The notes beneath the pieces were generated by a model, which ran no database searches, was not told where the DNA came from, and saw only the letters and a program-made list of their open reading frames with translations. Shown piece by piece: positions 1-9,643 of a stretch of 64,000 nt of DNA; the stretch's first letter is position 1, and every line of letters begins with the position of its first letter. The stretch lies in NCBI GenBank assembly GCA_028335825.1, contig JAIOKI010000003.1, forward strand, positions 434,001 to 498,000, read 5' to 3'. The stretch comes from Nosema muscidifuracis. Lineage: Eukaryota > Microsporidia > Nosematidae. A program made the translations under genes and the position numbers.

Positions 1-313
1 AATCTTTTAAAACTTTTTGATATTCTTCTTTGTCAGATACTTCATCATCTAGAAAAGAATAAAAACTTGAATTTTCATTGTCATCTTCATTTATCGATAA
101 TGAGTCATTATTTAATGTTTTTTTACTCTTAGAAATTGAATCATTTAAATTATCCTGATCGTTAGAATTTATCTTTTTAGAATAATTGTGATCTAAATCA
201 ACAATAATTTTCTTAAGTAAACTTCTTGGGCTACTCTCTGTATCCATGCTTTTTATTAATAAACTTCTTGGATTACTAGTAAAGCATATCAATACATAAA
301 AAAATAATATCAT
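1..313 (-). CDS. Partial gene with duplicated PRSLL motif, function unknown
   Basis: An open frame on the minus strand runs off the left edge, so only the N-terminal part (about 104 codons) is visible. Two starts are possible. The ATG at 313 is preceded by ACTCCTT, a TCC-type start signal, and gives a hydrophobic leader (MILFFYVLICFT) that could be a signal peptide. An internal ATG at 247 would remove it. The motif (N/S)PRSLL occurs twice, 16 residues apart, followed by an acidic, Ser/Asn/Asp-rich, probably disordered stretch. The second copy (SPRSLLKKII) resembles the TPRTLL-type motif near the N-terminus of the kinetochore protein CENP-T, but a secreted low-complexity protein is equally possible. 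The product is not recognised. Confidence 0.5.
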   Translation of the reverse strand, partial: MILFFYVLICFTSNPRSLLIKSMDTESSPRSLLKKIIVDLDHNYSKKINSNDQDNLNDSISKSKKTLNNDSLSINEDDNENSSFYSFLDDEVSDKEEYQKVLKD

Positions 314-360
314 AAGGAGTAAAAAAAATTAATTTTTTATATAAAAAATTTAATAATTAA

Positions 361-652
361 CAATTAAATTTTTAATCTATTGTAATAATAATTTAAATCT
401 AATAAGTAATAAAACTTTAACAATTAAATTTTTAATCTATTTTAATAATAATTTAATCTAATAAATAATTATAATAAAATTTATTTTATAATCTAACAAG
501 TATTAAAACTTTAACAATTTAATAGTATTGTAATAAAATTTATTTTATAATCTAACAAGTAATAAAACTTTAACAATTTAATAGTATTGTAATAAAATTT
601 ATTTTATAATCTAACAAGTAATAAAACTTTAACAATTTAATAGTATTGTAAT
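361..652. repeat. AT-rich tandem repeats between the partial gene and the ERF4-like gene
   Basis: Two copies of a unit of about 60 bp (361 and 421) lead into three copies of a 59-bp unit (about 482, 541 and 600), each containing TCTAACAAGTA and TTTAACAATTTAATAG. The third 59-bp copy ends about 70 bp before the CCC signal of the next gene. No coding potential is seen. Confidence 0.85.
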
Positions 653-735
653 TAATGAACAGAAATACACTTTGATTCGTTTATTAATAACCAATAATTT
701 TTATAAGATTTTTAAATGAAAAAAGTTCCCCTTTT

Positions 736-1098
736 ATGGAATCTTTTGTTAAAATATCTATACCAAGAGATATAAGATATTCAAAAATATGTTTCATAAA
801 TGATATGCCATTAATGATACAAGATAGAATAAATGTAGATAAGTATAGAATTTATATTGACATGCTTAATTTAGTATTTAAACCAAAGATTTCATTATTG
901 AGTATTTTCAAAATTTTTAGTCTTATATTCTTTCTAGCTGAAGAATTAGATTCTTACGATAAAGAAGTAGAAGAAATATTGATAAAAATCAATGAAGATG
1001 TTAAAGATAAAGGATTGTATTTTGTACATCCAAAATACAATAATTATATGGAAATTGATTTAAAAATATTTAACCATAATGATAATGAAGAAGAATGA
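736..1098 (+). CDS. ERF4 / Golgin-7 family protein, palmitoyltransferase subunit candidate
   Basis: This 120-residue protein matches the layout of the Erf4/GOLGA7 family: an N-terminal strand with F-x4-P-x4-RI (FINDMPLMIQDRI), a helix with LN, a hydrophobic middle (residues about 50-68), then Y-x-KEVEE-x3-KIN, a G-L-x-F-x2-P turn and a C-terminal MEIDLKIF strand. In fungi Erf4 pairs with the DHHC enzyme Erf2 at the ER/Golgi to palmitoylate Ras-type proteins. This is a motif-level call. The start has CCCC seven bases upstream. The DHHC partner is not in this window. The alternative is an unrelated small membrane-associated protein. Confidence 0.6.
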   Translation: MESFVKISIPRDIRYSKICFINDMPLMIQDRINVDKYRIYIDMLNLVFKPKISLLSIFKIFSLIFFLAEELDSYDKEVEEILIKINEDVKDKGLYFVHPKYNNYMEIDLKIFNHNDNEEE

Positions 1099-1899
1099 TT
1101 CTATGAAAAATTAATCTAATATGGTTGATTATTTAAATAACTGTCATTTTGATGTTAAATCTCGTGATTTTCACTATTTTGATAAAAATAAATTACATTC
1201 AAAATCTTAAGAGAGTTTTTAAGTTATTTAAAAGATTTTTAATCTTTTACATAATTAAGTCTTATTAAAAGATTAATATATGTTAGTAACAAGCATAATT
1301 TCTTTGATTGTAGTGTTTCTTAGTTATATTTTTAAGAATCAAACTAAATATTCATTTTCAATTTAAAGTAATTAAACTTCTATCCTTTAAGTCCAGGCAG
1401 ATAATTTTATTGTTTTTCTCAAACGTCTAACCTTTTTTAGAAAATAATTCAAATATAAATTTCTTATGAACAAATCAACAAAAAGAAAACTAAGCCTTAT
1501 TTAAGACATAAAGAAAGATCTTATAAAAAATGTATAATACAAGAGCAACCATTCTTAAAGATATATTTATTGAATCAAGTGTTTGGAATATGCACATTAC
1601 AGAATTAAATAATGCCTTTAAATTTTATATGAAAATCAATAATTGCTGATTCACCATTTTTCATACGATGATCTTTATAATAAAGATTTTAATTCATTAT
1701 GTAATTTATGGGTTTCATTTTGATTAATGGAAAGAATTATATTATCTGATAATTGGAAATCTCTGTTTATATGTGAAAGTTTATGCTATTCATTTGCTAG
1801 TATTTTAGATTCATTTTATTTTTATTTTTAAATTTAATTTGCCAAATAATAGAAACTTTGTCTATAATAGAGAGTTAGATGGTTATTGTTTATGATATA
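1099..1899. other. Gene-free stretch
   Basis: AT-rich sequence with base composition slightly less skewed than the repeat arrays. There are only short open frames without a CCC start signal and no RNA gene motif. It may be decayed sequence of the element recognised just to its right, but nothing here shows that directly. Confidence 0.5.
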
Positions 1900-2600
1900 A
1901 ACGATTGACATGATTGGGTTTTTAATCATTTAAATTTTATTCATGGTGTCTTTTTTTTTTGCTATTTTCCATTTTCGGGCCTAACTTCAATCACTCTACC
2001 TAATCTAAAAATCGACCTTTACTATATTAAATTCATATCTTTAAATTTTCTTTCTTTGATACTCCAACTATTTGATTTCAACTAAATTTTTCTCTATAAC
2101 ACTTTTAAAAATGTTAAGCATACTTACTTTATGGGATTAACATTATGAAATGCTTCCATTGGCATGTGTTGAATTACAAAGTGAAATATCAAATTATATT
2201 TCTCAATAGCCTCATAAACCTTTTTCTCTTCCATACTTACTTTTCTATTATAAATCTCTATATATCTGATTGTTATAGAATTATTTTCATTATACACGAT
2301 TATTTTTTCTTTGTTTACACGAGTCCTTAAAAATAAAAAATATCAGATGTCTTCTTGTAAAATAATCAACTGCTACAATATAAAATATTTTTTCAATAAA
2401 TTCTATTTTGTTGATCCAATCTTTTATAAATATCTCGTATATTAAAAATATGAATATCTCATCGTACTTAAAAGATTTTTTAATTATTTATCGATATATT
2501 AAAAAATTTATTTTTCATGTACTCTTTTATTTCATTCTCTAGTTCACAATGACTATTTAAAAATACTATAAATAATTCATTTTGTAAAAATAGAAAATAA
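1900..2600 (-). mobile_element. Fossil of a retroelement integrase, probably Ty3/gypsy-like
   Basis: Minus-strand conceptual reading gives integrase-like fragments in the expected order: a core-domain piece with AVDYFTRR around 2350-2370, a middle piece around 2150-2260, and a C-terminal piece with GRVIEVRPENG around 1970-2005. DYFTR is typical of the integrase core of LTR retroelements. No long terminal repeats, reverse transcriptase or Gag were recognised. The copy is clearly broken, with many breaks, and looks old. Family assignment is inference: Ty3/gypsy elements are common in Nosema-type genomes, but another integrase-bearing element is possible. Confidence 0.55.
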
Positions 2601-2754
2601 TATCCCGATTAAAATATTTATTTATTTTGATACACTAGAGCTTCGTTTATTGATAAAATCCATATTATTTAGTTAAAATTTTATAATTGAAGTGTTATGT
2701 TAAAAATATAAAATATGCTTTTTTTACACAAAGAAATAAAATTTATATATTAAA

Positions 2755-2905
2755 AAAATAATTAATTAATTAATTGACAGACCTTAAAAGTTACTCCCTT
2801 TTATAATAAATTTTTTTATGTTTTATAATAATTAATTAATTAATTGATGAACCTTAAAAGTTACTCCCTTTTATAATAAAATTTTTTTATGTTTTATAAT
2901 AATTA
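2755..2905. repeat. Two-copy tandem repeat, about 68-70 bp
   Basis: Two near-identical copies begin with AATTAATTAATTAATTGA (about 2761 and 2829) and contain CCTTAAAAGTTACTCCC followed by a T-rich block. The TTACTCCCTTTTATAA core resembles start-proximal sequence of genes in this window, but no open frame follows. Confidence 0.8.
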
Positions 2906-3870
2906 ATTATTTTACTATTACTGTCTTCTTTCCCAACACACATAGTTTTTTATATATGTTAAGAAAATGCAAGTTAAAATTATTAAATAATTATATTTAT
3001 ATAAAGAATGAGTCATCCCTCAAAAATACTGTTTTAGGAAAATTAAGATATTTACATATATTTTATAAAAATATTTTGATAAATTAAACATGTAAAAATA
3101 CATCATTAATTACATTAACAAGTAATCGATCATTCATTATTGACGTCATTTTTATAAAAAAATAATGTCAATGATCTTATTCAGTTAAATTAAAAAATTA
3201 TAAGACAAACAGAACTTGTTAATATAAAATTATAAACTAATTCTTCTGATGAATATAAATATATATTAAGAATATTTTTATGATAGAAATAAAATTAGAT
3301 AATTAATATAAGAATTTTATTTTAAGCAAAATCTATTCCTCTTACAAAAAAAATAAATAAAAATTGATGTGTATTTTTTTTAATTTATTAATCCTTTATT
3401 AAATTAACATATTATACTTTCTTATTATAATTGATTCTCTCTCTAATCTTATTTAACTTATTATTGTATTTATCTAGAGATCTAATCTCATATTCTTCCA
3501 ATCTAGTCTTACTTAACTCCCTCAACAAAGATAAAATTTTCCTATTTATTTTAATCAAGTCAGTCATTTTATTTATTTATGCATATAATTTTTTAAATAT
3601 TTTATTTTACTAAAGTTTAAAAAAAAATAAATTAAAAATGGTATATTTGAATTAGATAAATGTATACTGGATGAGATTAATAATTTTATATAATATAAAA
3701 CAATAAGTAAACTTATATTGATCATTATCTGAGACATTATAGTAAATATTATTATTCATTTTAAAAAGTGATTATTTTTACTGTCAAACGTTCATATAAA
3801 AAAATATCTGAAGCTAACAAAAAAATAAATTAAAAGTCAGCCCTTTTGATTTATTTGAAATTTTTTTGTA
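2906..3870. other. Gene-free stretch with one imperfect hairpin
   Basis: No gene is recognised. An imperfect inverted repeat lies at 3139-3172, with arms of 15 bases (ATTGACGTCATTTTT and its near complement), 13 of 15 matching and a loop of four bases. Short open frames near 3431-3613 lack a start signal and have low-complexity Leu/Ser/Ile content. Confidence 0.5.
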
Positions 3871-4070
3871 AACAAAGATTAACTTTTTATAAATAAATTT
3901 TGTAGTTTAAAAGATTAACCTTTTAAAATAAATTTTATAGTCTGAAAGATTAACCTTTTAAAATAAATTTTGTATTTTGAAAGATTAATCTTTTAAAAAT
4001 GAAACTTTTTTGTAAATAAAGATTAATCTTTTATAAATAAATTTTTCAAAGTAAATGTTACCCATTTGAA
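3870..4070. repeat. Degenerate tandem repeat of about 40 bp
   Basis: About five diverged units built on AAAGATTAACCTTTTAAA followed by ATAAATTTTGTA lie immediately upstream of the inositol phosphatase gene. AAGGTTAATCTTT-type inverted symmetry is present within units. Confidence 0.75.
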
Positions 4071-4178
4071 AATAAATCTTAAATATTTTTTAAAGAAATT
4101 ATAAGTTTTCCAAAATAAAGGATTTATTTTGATAAATAAAATTAAATATGCATAAAAATATATTTCACCCTAAAAGAA

Positions 4179-5042
4179 ATGCTATTAATAAAATTCATAA
4201 CATACAACTTAAACAAAAATAATGAAGCTTTGCTAAATATTTTATCTTATATAGAAGATTCTACAGAGGATATTGTAGTCTTATCGTTTCAAGAATATTT
4301 TCAAGATATAATTATAAGATCAAAGTACAAATACGAATATTCTAAGAAAATGTATGGAATTCATTTGATAATTCTTTCTAATATAAAACTTTATGTCAAT
4401 TTTTATGTATATTGTATGGGAATGTTTTATATGGGAAATAAGGGATTTATAATTGGAATAATTAATAATTCTATTATTTGTACAAGTGTACATTTAATTC
4501 ATGGACAAGATGAATTAAATTATAGAAAAAGAGTTAATCAATTTAATAAGTTAGATAGAATAGTTAAAAACAAATGTAAAATGATAATTTTATCAGGAGA
4601 TTTTAATTTTAGATTTGATAAGAAAATAGAGTCATTACCTAGTAAAATGATATTTTGTCAACATGATCAGTTTTATTTAATAAAAAATAAATACAAATAT
4701 CTAGAAGAAGATATCAAATTCAGATTTAGTTATAAATATAATAAGAATGGAGAAATATCTACTACAAGAATTCCATCATATTGTGATAGAATAATTTACA
4801 AACATAGTGGGGAATTTAATATACTAAAATATAAAAGTTTATCTAATTTAATAAATTCTGATCACAAACCTGTTTATTTACTTGTATCAGTTACAGATAT
4901 TCCATACAAAGACCCTGTTCTTTTAAATACTTGTTGGTACAGTGAAATATCTTCATTGATTTATGAAAATATAAATTTGATATTCTTTATAATTTTATGT
5001 ATATCTCTAGGATTGATTTTTTTATGGAAAATAAAAAATTAA
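4179..5042 (+). CDS. Inositol polyphosphate 5-phosphatase with C-terminal membrane anchor
   Basis: The protein has the IPPc catalytic fold: TYN at residues 8-10, FQE at 37-39, GNKG near 90, TSVHL near 107, GDFN at 140-143, RIPSYCDR at 197-204 and SDHKPV at 227-232. These are the metal- and phosphate-binding motifs of enzymes removing the 5-phosphate from PtdIns(4,5)P2 or soluble inositol phosphates. Residues about 261-283 form one hydrophobic segment ending in WKIKN, so the enzyme is predicted to be tail-anchored. At 287 residues it is little more than the catalytic domain; there is no SAC or ASH/RhoGAP domain. The start is preceded by ACCCTAAAAGAA. A zinc finger gene follows 15 bp after its stop. 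Confidence 0.85.
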   Translation: MLLIKFITYNLNKNNEALLNILSYIEDSTEDIVVLSFQEYFQDIIIRSKYKYEYSKKMYGIHLIILSNIKLYVNFYVYCMGMFYMGNKGFIIGIINNSIICTSVHLIHGQDELNYRKRVNQFNKLDRIVKNKCKMIILSGDFNFRFDKKIESLPSKMIFCQHDQFYLIKNKYKYLEEDIKFRFSYKYNKNGEISTTRIPSYCDRIIYKHSGEFNILKYKSLSNLINSDHKPVYLLVSVTDIPYKDPVLLNTCWYSEISSLIYENINLIFFIILCISLGLIFLWKIKN

Positions 5043-5057
5043 ATTGGTTACCCTCTT

Positions 5058-5240
5058 ATGCCAAGATTTTATAGGAAAATAATAGAGGTGGATACTATAA
5101 ATGGATCACCTTTAGAAATAGAAATGTGGTGTACAGATGAGAAGTATACAAAAAATATTTACATATATAAATGTGATATCTGTAATAAAGAATTTGATGA
5201 GAATAGAAAATTATTATTACATAGAAATTATCATAAGTAG
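5058..5240 (+). CDS. Mini single C2H2 zinc finger protein
   Basis: This 60-residue protein ends in a canonical C2H2 finger: C39-x2-C42-x12-H55-x3-H59. The finger phenylalanine and leucine positions (F46, L52) fit the usual hydrophobic core. The N-terminal 35 residues have no recognised domain. The gene starts 15 bp after the phosphatase stop and has its own start signal (ACCCTCTT), which argues for a real gene rather than a tail of its neighbour. One finger alone rarely gives DNA specificity, so RNA, protein or ribosome-associated binding is as likely. The specific function is unknown. Confidence 0.65.
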   Translation: MPRFYRKIIEVDTINGSPLEIEMWCTDEKYTKNIYIYKCDICNKEFDENRKLLLHRNYHK

Positions 5241-5464
5241 AATTTTGTGAATAAAAAATTCAATCTCAGTTTTCAAATTAAAAAATTGAACTTTTTCTTT
5301 AATTTAAATATATTTGATATTTTCTTAAAGCTATTTGTTTATACTTTAAAAAAAGGTAATTTTATATTTGCTAAGTTAGATCAGTTGAACGTGTTATAAA
5401 ATTACTAGATTAATTTTTATAGTAATTTCATAAAAATCATAATAAGACATTTTCTTATAATATT

Positions 5465-5775
5465 TCATATCATTTAATCTTGATTTTTATGTCATAATTT
5501 AAAAGAATATTGAAATGTAAAATAAAATTCATTTATGCTTAATTTTTATGTCATAATTTAAAAAATATTGAAATGTAAAATAAAATTTATTAATAATATT
5601 TCTTATTGAGATTCTAACTTAATTAATATAAATTTAATAACAAAATTCAAAATATGATCTCATAATTTAGTAAATAAACTTAAGTATATTCTAATAATTT
5701 AATGAATAATTCAAAATATAAAATAATAATTTAGTAAATAAACTTAAGTATAAAATAAAAATTTAGTAAATATTT
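5465..5775. repeat. Repeats upstream of AlaRS
   Basis: Two copies of a unit of about 54 bp (from about 5480 and 5535) carry TTTTTATGTCATAATTTAAA and GAAATGTAAAATAAAATT. They are followed by two diverged copies of AATTTAGTAAATAAACTTAAGTAT (5665-5755). The gap 5241-5480 holds nothing recognisable. Confidence 0.75.
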
Positions 5776-5843
5776 TAAATTTGATCTTTTTCTATCAGTA
5801 TAAATTCTTATTAGTTAAATATAATTTTTTTAGCCCCATAAAG

Positions 5844-8693
5844 ATGACAGATTTTACAGTACAAAAACTAAAAACAGAATTTATAAAATATTTTCAAAGT
5901 AAGGATCATAAAGTTATAAAATCAAGCTCAGTAATTCCATCAAATGATCCTTCATTATTATTCACTAATAGTGGAATGGTTCAATTTAAAAATATATTAA
6001 TGGGACAACCTTCTGAATATAAAAAGGCTTGTTCGATACAAAGATGCATAAGAGCAGGAGGTAAACATAATGATCTAGATGATGTTGGTAAAGACACGTA
6101 TCATCATACATATTTCGAAATGATGGGTAACTGGTCATTTGGTGATTATTTTAAAAAGGAAGCTATTGAGTATGCTTGGGATTTCTTAGTAAATGTTTTG
6201 AAAATAGACGAAAAAAGATTATACGTTACATATTACAAAGATATGGACACAGAATCTTACAATATTTGGAAGAATATGTTACCAGATTCTCGTATTATAG
6301 AAGCAGGAAAAAAAGATAATTTTTGGGAAATGGGAGATACTGGTCCGTGTGGTCCTTGTACAGAAATACATTATGATAGGATAGGTAACAGGGATGCTTC
6401 ACATTTGGTGAATATGGATGATCCAGATGTAATTGAAATATGGAATATTGTTTTTATTGAATTTAATAGAACTAGTCAAGGATTAGAAACTTTAGAAAGA
6501 AAATGTATTGATACAGGAATTGGATTTGAAAGACTTTTAAGTATACTTAATAATGTAAGATCTAATTATTTGACACCTTGTTTTTTACCTTTAATTAATA
6601 AATTAGAAAAAATGTCAGGAAAAATTTACGAAGATAAATTTTCAGTAGAAGACGTTGCTTTTAGAGCTGTTTCTGATCATTGTAGAACTATAGCTGTATG
6701 TCTTTTTGATAATGTTGAATTTAGCAATGATGGACAAGGATATGTTTTAAGAAGGATATTACGAAGAGCTGTTAGATATGGTCATGATATATTAAAATTA
6801 AAAAAAGGAAGTTTAAGTTTGATTATTAAAGATATATTAAAAGAAATTATTATTGAAGATATAGAAAGTGATGGTTTGATTAATAAAACAAGTCAAGAAG
6901 AAATACAAAAATTAATTGAAGATTTGAATTTTGAATCTGGAAATAGTCGTATTGAAAAATTAATTCAAGATGTTGACAGGGAAGAAAATAAATTTCTTGA
7001 AACACTTCAGAAAGGATTAGAAAGATTTAAAAAAATGTGTAATGAATTTGACGTAATAAGTAGTGAAGAAATTTTTAGATTACATGATACTTATGGATTT
7101 CCTACTGATTTAGTTCAAATGTTAGCAGAAGAAAATAATGTTAAATTAGATTTTAGTACATTTGAAGAAGTTAAAGAAAAAGCAAGAGAATTAAGTAAAA
7201 AAGTTAATAATGAAATAACAGAAATTATTTTAAAAGATATTTCTATAACAGATGATCAAGACAAATATACTAAAAATGGTATTTCTGCTACTTTACAATT
7301 TTATATTGTAGGAAAGGATATTATAAGAATTGATAAGGAATCTGATTATAATAATTATAATAAGGAATATTCATCAAGTTTTGAAAAAATATCAAATATT
7401 TCTAAAAATACTAAAAAATTATCAAATTCACCACCAGAAGAAATAAAAATAGGTCTCGTTTTTGATAGATCTTGTTTTTATAGTGAATGTGGTGGTCAAG
7501 TAGGAGACACTGGTCTTATTACATTTTATGATGATAATATAGAAATTGGTAAATTTACAGTATCAGATACTAAAAAGATAAATGGATATGTCGTACATTA
7601 TGGAATACTTAAAGGAGAAATTAGTAATTTAGCAATTCTTGAATATGATGATAGATCTGATATAGAAGCTAATCATTCTGGAGTTCATCTTTTTTATTAT
7701 TTCTTAAGACAAAAGATTGATACAACACAAAGAGGAAGTTTAGTAGCAAAAAATAAATTTAGATTTGATTTTGAAGGAAAAAAGATTGATCTTAAAGATA
7801 TTGAAGATAATATAAATAAACTTATTAGTGAAGGTCATAACGTATCAGTTAATTATATTGAGAAAGATAAATTAAAAAATGATAAAGATATTGTTTATAT
7901 GAAGAATGAAGATTATCCACAAGTAGTTCGTGTAGTAAGCGTAGATAATACAAATATTAAAGAATTATGTGGAGGTACTCATGTTAAAAATCTATCAGAT
8001 ATTTATAAGGTTAAAATAATAAGTGAAGGAAGTGTTAGTAGTAATGTAAGAAGAGTAGTAGGAATAACAGGAGAAGAAGTAAAAAGAGCAGAAAAAAAAG
8101 TACAAGAATATGAAAATGAAATTGATAATGGTAAAGTTATTAAAATTGATAAGAATCTTCCTATGTTTGATAGGATGAGATTAGAAGAAAAATTAAAAAT
8201 TAATTTAGAAAGTATCAACAATGCTAAAAAAGAAAATTCAAAAAAAAACTTAATGAATCTTAAAATGAAGATAGCAGTGACGAATGATTATAATAAGAAT
8301 TTTGATATAAACAAGATTGATCCAAAAGATATAAAAAAGATTTGTAAAAAAAATAAGATAAAATCTTTAGATGAAAAATCTGATTTAATATTTGAGAGTG
8401 TTATAATGGAATATGAAGTATTAGAATATGAAAGTAAGAAAGATATTTTAAAGAATGTAAATAATCTTATTAGATTGTTTAAAGATAAAGAAGATTTTTT
8501 TATCTATTTTAGATTTGAAGATTCAGTTTATGGATTTATTAGACAATACAATACAGAAAAATTAATGGAAGATCTTAAAAAGAAATTTACTGATGGATTT
8601 TATAAAATGAACAATGACGTTTTACAATTTAATTTCAGTACTAATAAAGAAGACCTCAACAGTTTATTTATTCAATTAAACTTTTTTGAGTAA
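5844..8693 (+). CDS. ALA1: Cytosolic alanyl-tRNA synthetase
   Basis: This enzyme charges tRNA-Ala. The class II catalytic domain has DPSLLFTNSGM (about 35-45), HHTYFEMMGNWSFGDYF (motif 2, about 86-102) and GDTGPCGPCTEIH (about 165-177). The editing domain zinc ligands are all present: H611, H615, C709 and H713 (CGGTH). A C-Ala-like tail follows. At 949 residues it has normal family length, with a charged Asn/Asp/Lys-rich insertion between the tRNA-recognition and editing parts. An in-frame ATG at 5781 exists, but AGCCCCATAAAG lies right before the ATG at 5844, and the protein alignment begins there. It is likely the only AlaRS of the cell, since the mitosome does not translate. Confidence 0.95.
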   Translation: MTDFTVQKLKTEFIKYFQSKDHKVIKSSSVIPSNDPSLLFTNSGMVQFKNILMGQPSEYKKACSIQRCIRAGGKHNDLDDVGKDTYHHTYFEMMGNWSFGDYFKKEAIEYAWDFLVNVLKIDEKRLYVTYYKDMDTESYNIWKNMLPDSRIIEAGKKDNFWEMGDTGPCGPCTEIHYDRIGNRDASHLVNMDDPDVIEIWNIVFIEFNRTSQGLETLERKCIDTGIGFERLLSILNNVRSNYLTPCFLPLINKLEKMSGKIYEDKFSVEDVAFRAVSDHCRTIAVCLFDNVEFSNDGQGYVLRRILRRAVRYGHDILKLKKGSLSLIIKDILKEIIIEDIESDGLINKTSQEEIQKLIEDLNFESGNSRIEKLIQDVDREENKFLETLQKGLERFKKMCNEFDVISSEEIFRLHDTYGFPTDLVQMLAEENNVKLDFSTFEEVKEKARELSKKVNNEITEIILKDISITDDQDKYTKNGISATLQFYIVGKDIIRIDKESDYNNYNKEYSSSFEKISNISKNTKKLSNSPPEEIKIGLVFDRSCFYSECGGQVGDTGLITFYDDNIEIGKFTVSDTKKINGYVVHYGILKGEISNLAILEYDDRSDIEANHSGVHLFYYFLRQKIDTTQRGSLVAKNKFRFDFEGKKIDLKDIEDNINKLISEGHNVSVNYIEKDKLKNDKDIVYMKNEDYPQVVRVVSVDNTNIKELCGGTHVKNLSDIYKVKIISEGSVSSNVRRVVGITGEEVKRAEKKVQEYENEIDNGKVIKIDKNLPMFDRMRLEEKLKINLESINNAKKENSKKNLMNLKMKIAVTNDYNKNFDINKIDPKDIKKICKKNKIKSLDEKSDLIFESVIMEYEVLEYESKKDILKNVNNLIRLFKDKEDFFIYFRFEDSVYGFIRQYNTEKLMEDLKKKFTDGFYKMNNDVLQFNFSTNKEDLNSLFIQLNFFE

Positions 8694-8716
8694 AATTATT
8701 TTACAAATTCAATATT

Positions 8717-9310
8717 TTAATGAAGAATGTAATACAAAAATAGAAATATTATCAAAAAAATCCCAAAATATATTCCATATTCCGACATAAGATTTTTAAA
8801 TTTCATATTCTTAATAGAACTATGCATATGCTTTGTTTCTACACTCAATTTATTAGCCAATTTGCTTAAATTATCAATATTTTCTCGTCTTTGTATAATC
8901 AAATTAAGAGAATCAGCTAAAATATTTTTAGTCTCATCAACTACTCGCATTGTTTTATCTTTATTGTATTGATTACTTTTATTTTTAATTACTGTATCAA
9001 ATTCATAATTTTTTCTGTCCTTTTTGTTTACAAGTTCTTTGTACAAATCATGAACATAATTTACAACATTTTGATCAGATTCGTACTGATCAATTATAAC
9101 TGAGAAATTGTATTCTTTATAAATATAAATTAAAAATAAATATTTAGAATCACTTGATTCAATTTTTGTAAGGTCTTCATTTGTTTTTGTGTCTCGTAAT
9201 TCTTTAAGAATATCTTTACCTATAATAATGTTTGATGATTGTGGACTAAACTCTGCACTCATAAGTTTTTTAGTATTATTTTCTCTAATTAGGGTGTAGT
9301 AAATTGTCAT
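8717..9310 (-). CDS. SEC22: R-SNARE, SEC22-like
   Basis: A longin-like N-terminal domain (residues 1-100) ends with YVHDLYKEL and a FDT-type segment, followed by an R-SNARE coiled coil (about 118-172) with the zero-layer arginine in IIQRRENIDNL, and a single C-terminal membrane anchor (about 174-195). The FDT segment and the QR-x-E-x3-L core fit Sec22, which acts in ER-Golgi transport. VAMP7 or Ykt6 are alternatives, but Ykt6 lacks a membrane span. The start is preceded by TACCCTCAT. Convergent with AlaRS, 23 bp between stops. Confidence 0.65.
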   Translation of the reverse strand: MTIYYTLIRENNTKKLMSAEFSPQSSNIIIGKDILKELRDTKTNEDLTKIESSDSKYLFLIYIYKEYNFSVIIDQYESDQNVVNYVHDLYKELVNKKDRKNYEFDTVIKNKSNQYNKDKTMRVVDETKNILADSLNLIIQRRENIDNLSKLANKLSVETKHMHSSIKNMKFKNLMSEYGIYFGIFLIIFLFLYYILH

Positions 9311-9364
9311 ATGAGGGTATATAAAAATAAGTTTTATATTGTCTATTAAACAATAAGGAAAATA

Positions 9365-9600
9365 TTTTTTACTAATTTAAAATGATGAAATATTATCTAT
9401 CAAATAAAGAATATATTTTTATACTAAATAAATACATAAAAACATATTTTTTTACTAATTTAAAATAATGAAATATTATCTATTACAGAATAAAGAATAT
9501 ATTTTTTTAACATCTAAGAAAAATCACTTGATTATCAAATTTTTCTTATTTAATAATCCTTGTTTTATAAAATTAAAGAATATATTGTAGATAATCAAAA
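9365..9600. repeat. Two-copy repeat of about 82 bp
   Basis: ACTAATTTAAAATGATGAA with ATTATCTAT and AAAGAATATATTTTT occurs at 9371 and again at 9453. It fills the gap between the SNARE and MEI2-like genes; no gene is seen. Confidence 0.7.
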
Positions 9601-9643
9601 AATATATTTTATAAAATCTTTATGGAATTTTTATACAATTTTA

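Noticed and set aside
2145-2330. 61-codon plus-strand frame in the desert
   Set aside because: It lies antisense to the integrase fossil, has no start signal and encodes only hydrophobic low-complexity sequence.
3431-3613. 60-codon Leu/Ser/Ile-rich frame
   Set aside because: No ATG at its beginning, no CCC signal and no recognisable domain; composition is explained by AT richness.
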